A stretch of 11,534 bases of DNA, from assembly GCA_027021095.1 (NCBI GenBank), contig JALUUZ010000233.1:1-11534 (forward strand), written 5' to 3'. Under the pieces are notes generated by a model. The model saw nothing but the letters and a program-made list of their open reading frames with translations, was not told the DNA's origin and made no database searches. Shown here one piece after another: positions 1 through 6,383 of this stretch (its first letter is position 1; every line of letters starts with the position of its first letter). This DNA is from Gammaproteobacteria bacterium (GTDB lineage: Bacteria > Pseudomonadota > Gammaproteobacteria > SZUA-21). Position numbers and translations under genes: made by a program.

Positions 1-125
1 GCTTTCGCGACCGAGGAGCGCGCAGGCATAGTCGACACTATGTCGAGCACTCCGACAGAGCGAAAGCCAGCCAGGGCGTGCCATTGCACCGTCGCAGTAG
101 AAGGGTGGTGAGAAATGCGGGCTAG
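1..125 (-). repeat. Palindromic MITE-like element, copy 1 (cut by the window edge)
   Basis: This segment is the reverse complement of the first 125 bp of the complete copy at 3167-3350. I count four mismatches (positions 57, 79, 85 and 88), about 97% identity. It ends with GGTGGTGAGAAATGCGGG followed by CTAG (122-125), the same end as the complete copy. The inner inverted-repeat arm GCGAAAGCCAGCCA is at 60-73 and its partner is cut off at position 1. The rest of the element lies left of the window. It carries no coding capacity for a transposase, so it would have to be moved in trans. It abuts the DUF2384 reading frame and supplies that frame's first ATG. Confidence 0.9.
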
Positions 126-399
126 AATCCTGGGGTTGCGCTGTGCCGAGATCGGGCGTCTGGCCGAGCGCAAAGACTGTTTGTCGCCTGCACGCCAGGA
201 ATGGATCCAGGCACAGCTGTTTTGCCGTTTGTACCAGGCGCTGTATACACGCATGGACGGTGATGGCGTCAGGATGCGCCATTGGCTCTGGCGCCGGCAT
301 CCGGTACTGCAGGCACAACCGGCGTTGCTGATGATCGATGCCGGGGAGTTGGCACGGGTCGTTCGTTGTCTTGAGGAATTTCCGAGTATTCAGATATAG
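115..399 (+). CDS. DUF2384 (Xre/MbcA/ParS toxin-binding) protein, 5' end replaced by repeat element
   Basis: The 94-residue product matches the C-terminal antitoxin Xre/MbcA/ParS toxin-binding domain by pattern: a helix LFCRLYQALYTRMDGD (about 35-50), MRHWLWRRHPVLQAQPALL (about 54-72) and a closing GELARVVRCLEEF. In the family the alpha-helical domain binds a cognate RES-type toxin, and members usually have an N-terminal helix-turn-helix region before the LGL segment. Here only MRA, encoded by the repeat, precedes ILGLRCAEIGRLAE, so roughly 20-30 N-terminal residues are missing. The same frame is open leftward through the element but meets TGA at 109-111; ATG follows at 115, three bases after the stop. 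AAGGGTGGTGA (101-111) is an element-derived Shine-Dalgarno-like stretch. It may be a pseudogene fragment, a restarted shorter protein, or the second half of a termination-reinitiation pair. No toxin gene is visible to its right. Confidence 0.6.
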   Translation: MRARILGLRCAEIGRLAERKDCLSPARQEWIQAQLFCRLYQALYTRMDGDGVRMRHWLWRRHPVLQAQPALLMIDAGELARVVRCLEEFPSIQI

Positions 400-483
400 T
401 AATATTCAATGCCGGATTGAATAACCGTTTGCAAAAAACAATAAAAGTTGACATGGAACTAGGCGAAATGGCAAATTATCGAG

Positions 484-631
484 TATACTAATCGCTAGTT
501 TGTTTATTGCATGATATCAGCACTTTTCAGAAGTTCCTTCCAGTTTCTCCTGTAAGTTGCCACGTATAGTTTGCAATTGCATACTTGCTTAATCAGTCAG
601 TTTTTAAAAAGAAGTTTTGAGGTAAATTTAC
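484..631 (+). promoter_or_regulatory. Possible promoter -10 and long untranslated leader of the cold-shock gene
   Basis: TATACT at 484-489 is the best -10-like hexamer in the 232-bp gap between the DUF2384 gene and the cold-shock gene. A perfect TTGACA occurs at 448-453, but the 30-bp spacing does not make a standard sigma-70 pair with TATACT. If transcription starts near 496, the leader is about 135 nt, comparable with the long structured leaders of cspA-type mRNAs. The ribosome binding site is GAGGT at 619-623, 8 nt before ATG. I saw no clear match to the E. coli cold-box sequence. Confidence 0.3.
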
Positions 632-835
632 ATGGCTACAGGTACTGTGAAATGGTTTAACGAGTCCAAAGGATTTGGTTTTATTTCTCCCTCAGACGGA
701 AGTGCCGATGTGTTCGTGCACTTCTCCGGCATTTCAGGTGATGGTTTTCGTACCCTCAGCGAAGGTCAATCCGTGACTTACGATGTCGAGGACGGTCCCA
801 AGGGTCCCCAGGCATCGAACGTGGTTCCAGAGTAA
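632..835 (+). CDS. Cold-shock domain protein (CspA/CspE family)
   Basis: This 67-residue protein is a single cold-shock domain of usual family length. It has the KWFNESKGFGFI block (residues 7-18, containing RNP1) and DVFVHF (about 26-31, RNP2). The aromatic residues of these motifs stack on single-stranded RNA or DNA. Family members act in the cytoplasm as RNA chaperones that melt mRNA structure, some on cold shock and others constitutively. The C-terminal part (GPKGPQASNVVPE) matches the KGP.A.NV ending of CspE-like proteins. The start is supported by GAGGT at 619-623. It appears monocistronic: the next gene is on the opposite strand. The sequence alone does not show whether this paralogue is cold-induced. 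Confidence 0.95.
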   Translation: MATGTVKWFNESKGFGFISPSDGSADVFVHFSGISGDGFRTLSEGQSVTYDVEDGPKGPQASNVVPE

Positions 836-945
836 GCGCTGGCGCCGGATCCCGGGACAGGTTTCGCATTACGCAATCCAGGTTCCGGGGTCGTCTCTCC
901 AGGCAGCCCTGTCCGTCGGCACAATGGCAGGGGGTTGCCACCAAA

Positions 946-963
946 ACAACCCGGCCGGGTTGT
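946..963 (-). terminator. Perfect 18-bp palindrome, possible terminator of the M48 gene
   Basis: ACAACCCGGCCGGGTTGT is a perfect palindrome lying about 120 bp past the stop of the minus-strand M48 peptidase gene. Read on the minus strand it is followed by TTTGG, a very short T run, so it is at best a weak intrinsic terminator. The remainder of the 836-1082 gap holds a small TGGCA/TGCCA stem (925-940) and no recognisable gene. Confidence 0.3.
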
Positions 964-1082
964 AGCAAGGCCCTGTTTGCATTAGAAAAGTCAAGACAAA
1001 TCAAATGTTATCACGTGGCGATTCTTTTACACACAATTCTTCCATGCCGCGTCATTGTCGATACATTGCTGTGTAATACGGG

Positions 1083-2048
1083 TCAGAACCAGAGTCCCGA
1101 CAGGCGGCGGCGTGGGTGCCTGTAAGTGACCGCAGGCTGTCGCTGCAGGCTGGAAGAATGGTCGAGAGGCAGGCGCTCGTAGGTGAACACTTCACTATCC
1201 TGTTCCAGCAAAGCAAGTAGGCGCTTGATCCGTTCTTCGCTTGGTGGATGGGTGCGGATGATCGAGGGTTCAGCGATACGTTTTCCCGGCATATAGATCT
1301 GTTCCAGCAGCCTTCCTTGGTAGTGTTCTGTTTTGTGCAGGGCCTCGGCCAGCGGCCTGGGGTCACCAAGCAGTATCGCTGCGCGCAGATCGGCATCGTA
1401 TTCACGAGTGCGTGACAGTGCGAGCTGCAGCAGAGTCGTGGCAAGCGGGGCCAGGATCAATGTCAGGATCAGTTCCCAGTGAAACACCACATAGCCGGCC
1501 AGCAGCAGTGGCAGGTTGATCAGCAGCAACAGATAACCGAAATGGGAAAGCAGGGTGGTCATACGGCTGGCGAGATCGGCGAAGCTCATGACCCGGATGT
1601 CCTGGTGCAGGCAATGACTGACTTCGTGCGCCAGGACACCGACACATTCGCGAAAGCTCAGGCGTTTGAGCAGTCCGCTGGACAGGGCGATGACAGAGTT
1701 TTCCTCGTTGCCGATCGTGAACGCATTCATCACCGGTGATGGAATATGGTAGAGGGTCGGAACATAACCCAGTTCCGCACGCTGACACAGAATCTTCAAC
1801 GCATCGTAGAGCGACGGTGCGTGTGCGTACGGGATCGGCCTGGCATGATACATCCGCAGCAGCCAGGCCGGTGAGACTGAAGAGTTCATATAGTAGGCAA
1901 AGAGCAGCAGGCCGATAGAAATGATGACCAGCAGCATGCCACCGATGATCCAGCCGATCAGGCTCAGAATCAACCCGAGGCCCAGCAGCAGCAACAGTGA
2001 TTGGACCAGGTTACGCAGTTTGTTGATCTGTAACAAGTGGGTATTCAT
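1083..2048 (-). CDS. Membrane-bound M48-family zinc metallopeptidase (HtpX-like)
   Basis: This 321-residue protein has two N-terminal hydrophobic segments (about 15-32 and 34-54). A peptidase domain follows, with the zinc motif HEVSH at 141-145, and a further hydrophobic stretch lies at about 170-210. SRTREYDAD supplies the third zinc ligand Glu at about 216, and HPPSEERIKRL (about 267-277) is the conserved C-terminal family block. This order matches HtpX-type M48 peptidases, inner-membrane proteases that cut damaged membrane proteins. E. coli HtpX is about 290 residues; this protein has an extra Arg-rich tail. The ATG at 2048 is preceded by only a weak AGG, so the start is less certain than the domain. 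It is divergent from the small secreted gene at 2274, separated by 225 bp. A TACAAT-like -10 reading minus lies near 2142-2148. HtpX is the closest named relative, but orthology is not certain, so no symbol is given. Confidence 0.85.
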   Translation of the reverse strand: MNTHLLQINKLRNLVQSLLLLLGLGLILSLIGWIIGGMLLVIISIGLLLFAYYMNSSVSPAWLLRMYHARPIPYAHAPSLYDALKILCQRAELGYVPTLYHIPSPVMNAFTIGNEENSVIALSSGLLKRLSFRECVGVLAHEVSHCLHQDIRVMSFADLASRMTTLLSHFGYLLLLINLPLLLAGYVVFHWELILTLILAPLATTLLQLALSRTREYDADLRAAILLGDPRPLAEALHKTEHYQGRLLEQIYMPGKRIAEPSIIRTHPPSEERIKRLLALLEQDSEVFTYERLPLDHSSSLQRQPAVTYRHPRRRLSGLWF

Positions 2049-2203
2049 TTTATTGGCCTGCTGTGCGGTGCGGATTTGTGTGGGAATTTGTTACAACACG
2101 CTATAGCCGTTTGCCTGTCAGGTTTCTTGCGATCAGGGTAAAGATTGTATAACATTACATCATCAGCTGGAAAACTCAGGATCGGTCGGTGGCCCTCTTT
2201 TTC

Positions 2204-2222
2204 GGCTTTGTCCGGACAAGCC
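2204..2222. promoter_or_regulatory. Near-perfect inverted repeat in a divergent intergenic region
   Basis: GGCTTTGTCCGGACAAGCC is a palindrome with one bulged T. It sits in the 225-bp divergent region between the M48 peptidase gene and the small secreted-protein gene, about 50 bp before the latter's ATG. Position and symmetry would fit an operator, but I recognise no regulator's consensus. A TACAAT (2242-2247) just downstream could be a -10 for the rightward gene, with no convincing -35. Confidence 0.25.
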
Positions 2223-2273
2223 TAAGCAATAGCAAGCAGTATACAATAATAGTACAGTGGAGGTGAAACGAAG

Positions 2274-2615
2274 ATGCTACGTTTATTGACAATGATCTGT
2301 CTGTTCCCCGCGTTCGTATCCCTGAGTGTCGCAGACGGCATGGCCAAGCCTGATGAGGTGACCATCAACGTGATCGATCACGATGATCCGGCGGCAGTAT
2401 CCGAATTGTCGGAGGTGGACGAACCGGTGGTCCGGAAAGCCTCTTACCGTACGACCGAGACCGAGCAGCCGGAAAGGGCGGATATCGACAGGCCGGAGCC
2501 GGAGCGTGTCGCACGCCAGGAACCGGAAGAAAGACCACGCCCGGAAAACGTGGCCAGGCGCCCGGAGCCTGAGCCGGCAGAGCGCCCGATGCGCTGCATA
2601 CGCAATCGCCGTTAA
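2274..2615 (+). CDS. Small secreted Pro/Glu/Arg-rich protein of unknown function
   Basis: The 113-residue product begins with a short hydrophobic segment (MLRLLTMICLFPAFVSLSV), a plausible Sec signal peptide with cleavage near residues 20-24. A moderately acidic stretch with IDHDDP follows. From about residue 60 the sequence is low-complexity, dominated by repeated PE/RPE/ERP/ARR units and ending RPMRCIRNRR. The charge pattern changes from acidic to basic toward the C terminus, and one Cys is near the end. I recognise no family. A real gene is supported by an almost ideal Shine-Dalgarno GGAGGTGA (2259-2266), 7 nt before ATG. The 110 bp to mtfA contain a small GGCAG/CTGCC hairpin (2662-2674). 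It could be a periplasmic linker-type or polyanion-binding protein, but nothing proves this. Confidence 0.7.
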   Translation: MLRLLTMICLFPAFVSLSVADGMAKPDEVTINVIDHDDPAAVSELSEVDEPVVRKASYRTTETEQPERADIDRPEPERVARQEPEERPRPENVARRPEPEPAERPMRCIRNRR

Positions 2616-2725
2616 AATTCGTTTTCTCATTCTCCTTAGTCAGTGCGCCAGTCTGCGTTGCGGCAGTGTCTGCCTGTCGTGACTAGCCCGCCTGATTGGC
2701 TCCATCACCTCGAGGCAGACCCTGC

Positions 2726-3673
2726 ATGTTCAAACGTTGGTGGCACAAGCGGATTGTCAGACGTTCACAGATCAGCCCGCAACGATGGCAAGAGGTGTTT
2801 GCACAATTGCCGTTGCTGCGGCGGTTGTCGACCGCGGACCAGGCGAGGTTGCGCGAGCTGACGATTCTTTTCCTGTATCAGAAAAATTTCATTGGCACCC
2901 ACCAGCTGCAGGTCACCGAGCAGATGAAACTGTTGATCGGTCTGCAGGCTTGTCTGCTGATTCTGCACCTCGGGATCGAGTGGTACGACGACTGGAGCAC
3001 GATCATCGTCTACCCACAGGGATTCGTGCCGCGGCGTGAAGTGATGGATGAGCATGGTATCGTGCATCAACAAAGTGTCGCGTTGAGTGGTGAGGCCTGG
3101 CAGGACGAACCGGTGATACTGTCATGGGATGAGGTTGCCGACGCGGCCGCATTGGACGCCAGTAACCTAGCCCGCATTTCTCACCACCCTTCTACTGCGA
3201 CGGCGCCATGGCGCGCCCTGGCTGGCTTTCGCTCGGTCGGAGTGCTCGACATAGTGTCGACTATGCCTGCGCGCTCCTCGGTCGCGAAAGCCAGCCATGC
3301 CACACCCTTGCACCGTCTCGCGACGAACGGTGGTGAGAAATGCGGGCTAGTGATCCATGAGTTTGCACACAAGCTGGATATGCGTAACGGTGCGGCAAAC
3401 GGGATGCCGCCGTTGCATGCCGCGATGCAGCGCCGGCAGTGGACGGAAGTCTTCAGCCAGGCCTATGCCGACTTTCAGCAGCAGGCGCGGTCCGGCACGG
3501 AAACGGTCATCGATGCCTATGCCGCGAGCGATCCGGCGGAATTTTTTGCGGTAGTCAGCGAAGTGTTTTTCGAATGTCCTGATGCCCTGCAGCAGCTGTA
3601 CCCACGTGTCTACCGGCTGCTGACCGAGTTTTATCGCCAAGACCCGTTGCACGGACAGCAGAGCATGAATTGA
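2726..3673 (+). CDS. mtfA: MtfA family (M90) zinc peptidase with a 60-residue repeat-encoded insertion
   Basis: The protein aligns by eye with E. coli MtfA along its whole length: QRWQEVFAQLPLLRRL near the start, the DDWSTIIVYPQGFV block, HQQSVALSGEAWQDEPVILSW, then HEFAHKLDMRNG, IDAYAASDPAEFFAVVSE and FYRQDPL. The zinc and catalytic residues are all present: H211, E212 and H215 (HEFAH), Y265 and E272 when numbered from ATG 2726. MtfA is a cytosolic peptidase that in E. coli binds the glucose repressor Mlc. The length is 315 residues against about 265 in E. coli; removing 60 repeat-encoded residues (about 148-207) gives 255 and restores DASNLVIHEFAH, as in DASGFNLIIHEVAH. An upstream in-frame ATG at 2696 exists, but 2726 starts at the conserved N terminus and has GAGG at 2712-2715. 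gnd starts 133 bp downstream. Whether the product is active is unknown. Confidence 0.9.
   Translation: MFKRWWHKRIVRRSQISPQRWQEVFAQLPLLRRLSTADQARLRELTILFLYQKNFIGTHQLQVTEQMKLLIGLQACLLILHLGIEWYDDWSTIIVYPQGFVPRREVMDEHGIVHQQSVALSGEAWQDEPVILSWDEVADAAALDASNLARISHHPSTATAPWRALAGFRSVGVLDIVSTMPARSSVAKASHATPLHRLATNGGEKCGLVIHEFAHKLDMRNGAANGMPPLHAAMQRRQWTEVFSQAYADFQQQARSGTETVIDAYAASDPAEFFAVVSEVFFECPDALQQLYPRVYRLLTEFYRQDPLHGQQSMN
3167..3350 (+). repeat. Palindromic MITE-like element, complete copy 2, inside mtfA
   Basis: This is the only complete copy in the window. Its ends are perfect 22-bp inverted repeats (3167-3188 and 3329-3350) beginning CTAGCCCGCATTTCTC. An inner perfect 14-bp inverted repeat TGGCTGGCTTTCGC / GCGAAAGCCAGCCA is at 3219-3232 and 3284-3297, and the centre holds CATAG/CTATG (3250-3265). 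The regions between are imperfectly complementary, so the whole unit can fold into one long hairpin. CTAG is present at both borders. This fits insertion at a CTAG site with TA (or CTAG) duplication, giving a net gain of 180 bp. IS630-family transposases are known to use CTAG sites with TA duplication; IS5-like enzymes (YTAR sites) are an alternative. The sequence is open in the mtfA frame and encodes no transposase. Confidence 0.92.
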
Positions 3674-3692
3674 CCTGCGTGAAAAATAGCAG

Positions 3693-3721
3693 TTTACCCG
3701 CTGTTGATTCTTGCCTACTAT
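3693..3721 (+). promoter_or_regulatory. Probable sigma-70 promoter of the gnd-zwf operon
   Basis: TTTACC (3693-3698) and TACTAT (3716-3721) are separated by 17 bp, each matching the consensus at four of six positions. They lie in the mtfA-gnd gap and would give a leader of about 80 nt. That leader contains the palindrome TTGCCGGCAA (3759-3768) and a small AGCAG/CTGCT stem (3775-3788) just before the gnd ribosome site. No HexR-like site was recognised. Confidence 0.4.
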
Positions 3722-3806
3722 GTTTATAGAACCTGTGCAGATTCAGCTTCCTCGGCGTTTGCCGGCAACTTGCAAGCAGTAGCCTGCTGCCATACAAGGA
3801 GTACCA

Positions 3807-4718
3807 ATGCAACTAGCGATGATAGGTTTGGGCAAGATGGGGGCCAACATGACCCGGCGGCTGTTACAGGCCGGAGTCTCGGTGGTTGGGTATAATCGTT
3901 CTGCGGCCAAAGTACAGGAGCTGTCATCGGTCGCCGGGTTTTCACCGGCCGGCAGCCTGGCTGATGCGGTCGGGCAGCTGCCGCTCCCCAGGGTGGTCTG
4001 GTTGATGCTGCCCAGCGGTGAGCCGACCGCCGAGGCGGTCGAGCAGCTCGGCGGGCTGTTGCAGCCGGGTGATATTCTCGTCGATGGCGGTAACGCCAAT
4101 TATCATGACAGCCAGGCACGCGCACGCCTGCTGGCCGCAAAGCAGATCGAGTTTGTCGATGCCGGAGTGTCGGGTGGCGTCTGGGGACTGCAGAACGGTT
4201 ATTGCCTGATGCTCGGCGGCAGTCCGCAGGCGGTCGAGACACTGTTGCCCGCCGTGCACGCATTGGCACCGGCCGCAGACCGTGGCTGGGCACACCTGGG
4301 ACCGGCCGGTGCCGGGCATTTCAGCAAGATGATCCATAACGGCATCGAGTACGGCATGATGCAGGCACTGGCCGAAGGGTTTGCGCTGTTGCAGGGCAAG
4401 CAGGAATTCGACTACGACCTGGCTGAGATCGCCGAGTTGTGGCGTCATGGTTCGGTGGTGCGCAGCTGGTTGCTGGACCTGATGGCCGGGTTTCTGCAAC
4501 AGGACCAGCAGCTCGACACAATCTCTCCGTTCGTCGCCGATTCCGGCGAAGGGCGCTGGACTGTCGAGGAGTCGATTCACCAGGGGCTGCCGGCCCCGGT
4601 GTTGACGCTGGCGCTGCAGATGCGCTTTGCCAGCCAGGACGAACAGTCGTATACCAACCGGCTGTTGTCAAAGATGCGCCAGGCCTTTGGCGGTCATGCG
4701 GTGGTTGAAAAATCATGA
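3807..4718 (+). CDS. gnd: 6-phosphogluconate dehydrogenase, decarboxylating, short (about 300-residue) form
   Basis: The enzyme oxidatively decarboxylates 6-phosphogluconate to ribulose-5-phosphate in the cytoplasm, the last oxidative pentose phosphate step. The N-terminal Rossmann fold has GLGKMG (7-12). Substrate and catalytic motifs are VDGGNANYHDS (92-102), DAGVSGGVWGLQNGYCLMLGG (118-138) and HFSKMIHNGIEYG (171-183), with catalytic Lys174, Asn178 and Glu181. At 303 residues it belongs to the short GndA/YqeC-type class, which lacks the long C-terminal domain of the 470-residue E. coli enzyme. Short forms are often NAD-preferring, but here the residues after strand 2 are Y29-N30-R31-S32, like the NRS/NRT motif that contacts the NADP 2'-phosphate in long enzymes. 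AAGGAG at 3796-3801 supports the start. Its stop overlaps the zwf start by ATGA, implying one operon and coupled translation. Confidence 0.94.
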   Translation: MQLAMIGLGKMGANMTRRLLQAGVSVVGYNRSAAKVQELSSVAGFSPAGSLADAVGQLPLPRVVWLMLPSGEPTAEAVEQLGGLLQPGDILVDGGNANYHDSQARARLLAAKQIEFVDAGVSGGVWGLQNGYCLMLGGSPQAVETLLPAVHALAPAADRGWAHLGPAGAGHFSKMIHNGIEYGMMQALAEGFALLQGKQEFDYDLAEIAELWRHGSVVRSWLLDLMAGFLQQDQQLDTISPFVADSGEGRWTVEESIHQGLPAPVLTLALQMRFASQDEQSYTNRLLSKMRQAFGGHAVVEKS

Positions 4719-6202
4719 GCCGGCAAGACGCGGAAGCCTGTACGTTCATCATTTTCGGGGTGACCGGGAACCTGGCGCGCAACAAGCTGCTGCCCGCACT
4801 GTACCGCCTGCAGCAGGCCGGCCGCCTGCCGGCACAGATGAAGATCGTCGGTTTCGGCCGGCGTGACTGGACGACAGACAGCTGGCGGGCGCAGCTCGAA
4901 CGTGAAATACGTCAGCGTGAATCGAACGGGTTCGACAGCGAAACCTTTGCGGCGCTGGCCGCGCGTCTGCATTACTTCCGCGGTGACCTGGCGGAACCGG
5001 CGTCGTACCAGGCGCTGCACGCCGAACTGGGTTCCGGTCCGCTGTGCAGCGGTAATATGATTTTCTACATGGCGATACCGCCATCCAACTACGCGGCGGT
5101 CAGTAGTTCGCTTGCGGCGGCCGGCCTGAATTCAGAGGCCAACGGCTGGAAGCGCCTGGTGATCGAAAAGCCGTTCGGTTACGATCTCGAAAGCGCACAG
5201 ACGCTGGAGGCAAAGATTCACCAGCACTTCTCCGAACCGCAGATCTTCCGTATCGATCATTATCTTGGCAAGGGCATGGTACAGAATGTACTGGTATTCC
5301 GTTTCGCCAACCTGATGCTGGAGCCGTTGTGGAATCGTAACTATATCGACCATGTGCAAATCACTCACGCCGAGACACGTGGCATCGAGGACCGGGCCGG
5401 GTACTACGACCATACCGGCGCAATGCGTGACATGATCCAAAGCCATTTGCTGCAGATGCTGACGCTGGTGGCGATGGAACCACCGCCGAACATGGATGCC
5501 GAGTCACTGCGTGACGAGAAGGTCAAGGTGTTGAAATCGATCCGGCCGATCGCACGCAATGCCGTCAATGCCCATGCGTTTCGCGCTCAGTATGCACGCG
5601 GTGCCGTCGACGGACAGGAGGTCTGCGGCTACCTGGAAGAGGAGGGCGTGGCCGCCAACAGCGTGACCGAGACCTATGCGTTTTTGAAAGTCTATATCGA
5701 CAACTGGCGCTGGCGCAATATTCCTTTTTATCTGCGGACCGGCAAACGCATGGCCAGGCAGAGCTCGATGATCTGTATCCGTTTCAAGCACCCGCCGCAG
5801 CAGTTGTTTCGCCAGACGGCCATCGATAAGCTCGAGCCCAACTGGATACTGCTGGAGATCCAGCCCAACGAATGCCTGCGCATGGAGATGCAGGTCAAGG
5901 AACCCGGGCTGGAGCTGCGTACCCATACCACGCGCCTGGACGCCAGTTACTGTGGTATCAGCGACTACGGTATCGGCGCCTATGAAGCCCTGCTGCTGGA
6001 TGTGATCGAAAACGACCGTTCGTTGTTTTTACGCTATGACGAAATCCGCCTGGCCTGGGAGCTGATCGACCCCATACTCAAGGCCTGGGCGACAGAGAGT
6101 GATCATATCCAGCCTTACCGGGCCGGCAGTTGGGGTCCGGAGCAGGATCTGCGCCTGTTCGACCGTGAAGATCAGTACTGGCGCAATACCCTGGAAGGGT
6201 AA
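4715..6202 (+). CDS. zwf: Glucose-6-phosphate 1-dehydrogenase
   Basis: This 495-residue enzyme oxidises glucose-6-phosphate to 6-phosphogluconolactone, reducing NAD(P). It has normal family length. The nucleotide-binding start is IIFGVTGNLARNKLLPALY (12-30); Asn19 stands where many homologues have Asp (GxxGDL). The substrate-binding motif RIDHYLGKGMVQN (179-191) has Asp181-His182. It departs from the usual DHYLGKE by Gly187. The catalytic-base His is H244 in MIQSHLLQML. EKPFG, the NYIDHVQIT block and NIPFYLRTGKRM are also in place. Translation begins inside the gnd stop (ATGA), with no room for a strong separate ribosome site, so coupling to gnd is likely. Having gnd directly before zwf puts the first and third oxidative steps in one transcript; pgl faces it from downstream as a separate unit. 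Confidence 0.97.
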   Translation: MSRQDAEACTFIIFGVTGNLARNKLLPALYRLQQAGRLPAQMKIVGFGRRDWTTDSWRAQLEREIRQRESNGFDSETFAALAARLHYFRGDLAEPASYQALHAELGSGPLCSGNMIFYMAIPPSNYAAVSSSLAAAGLNSEANGWKRLVIEKPFGYDLESAQTLEAKIHQHFSEPQIFRIDHYLGKGMVQNVLVFRFANLMLEPLWNRNYIDHVQITHAETRGIEDRAGYYDHTGAMRDMIQSHLLQMLTLVAMEPPPNMDAESLRDEKVKVLKSIRPIARNAVNAHAFRAQYARGAVDGQEVCGYLEEEGVAANSVTETYAFLKVYIDNWRWRNIPFYLRTGKRMARQSSMICIRFKHPPQQLFRQTAIDKLEPNWILLEIQPNECLRMEMQVKEPGLELRTHTTRLDASYCGISDYGIGAYEALLLDVIENDRSLFLRYDEIRLAWELIDPILKAWATESDHIQPYRAGSWGPEQDLRLFDREDQYWRNTLEG

Positions 6203-6327
6203 AAAGCATTTCGACTATGCGCCGCCTCTGACGCGGTATGGAAGAATCGTGTGTAGAAGGATCGCTACGTGATGCAATGCAATTGGTCGCGGTGTTGATC
6301 TATGTAATATACCCCGCCTCATCGTGA

Positions 6328-6346
6328 CGGTGTGCGCAGCACACCG
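6328..6346. terminator. Strong hairpin after zwf, possible terminator
   Basis: CGGTGTGC-GCA-GCACACCG is an 8-bp perfect stem with a 3-nt loop, 125 bp past the zwf stop in the convergent zwf-pgl gap. No T run follows on either strand, so termination is uncertain; it could protect the 3' end of the mRNA. The first part of the gap (6203-6327) holds nothing else I recognise. Confidence 0.35.
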
Positions 6347-6383
6347 AAGGATTTACGGTAAAGAAATATCATGCTCCAAAGTA

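Noticed and set aside
2683..2691. CTAGCCCGC just upstream of mtfA, identical to the first 9 bp of the repeat's terminus
   Set aside because: The match stops after 9 bp and the following sequence has no alignable element sequence, so it is not distinguishable from chance.
2696..2725. Earlier ATG giving a 10-residue longer MtfA
   Set aside because: The extra residues MAPSPRGRPC are not like the family start; ATG 2726 begins at the position of the E. coli N terminus.
3181..3372. 63-residue antisense reading frame across the mtfA insertion
   Set aside because: It is the other strand of the repeat element plus mtfA coding sequence, without a ribosome site or known domain.
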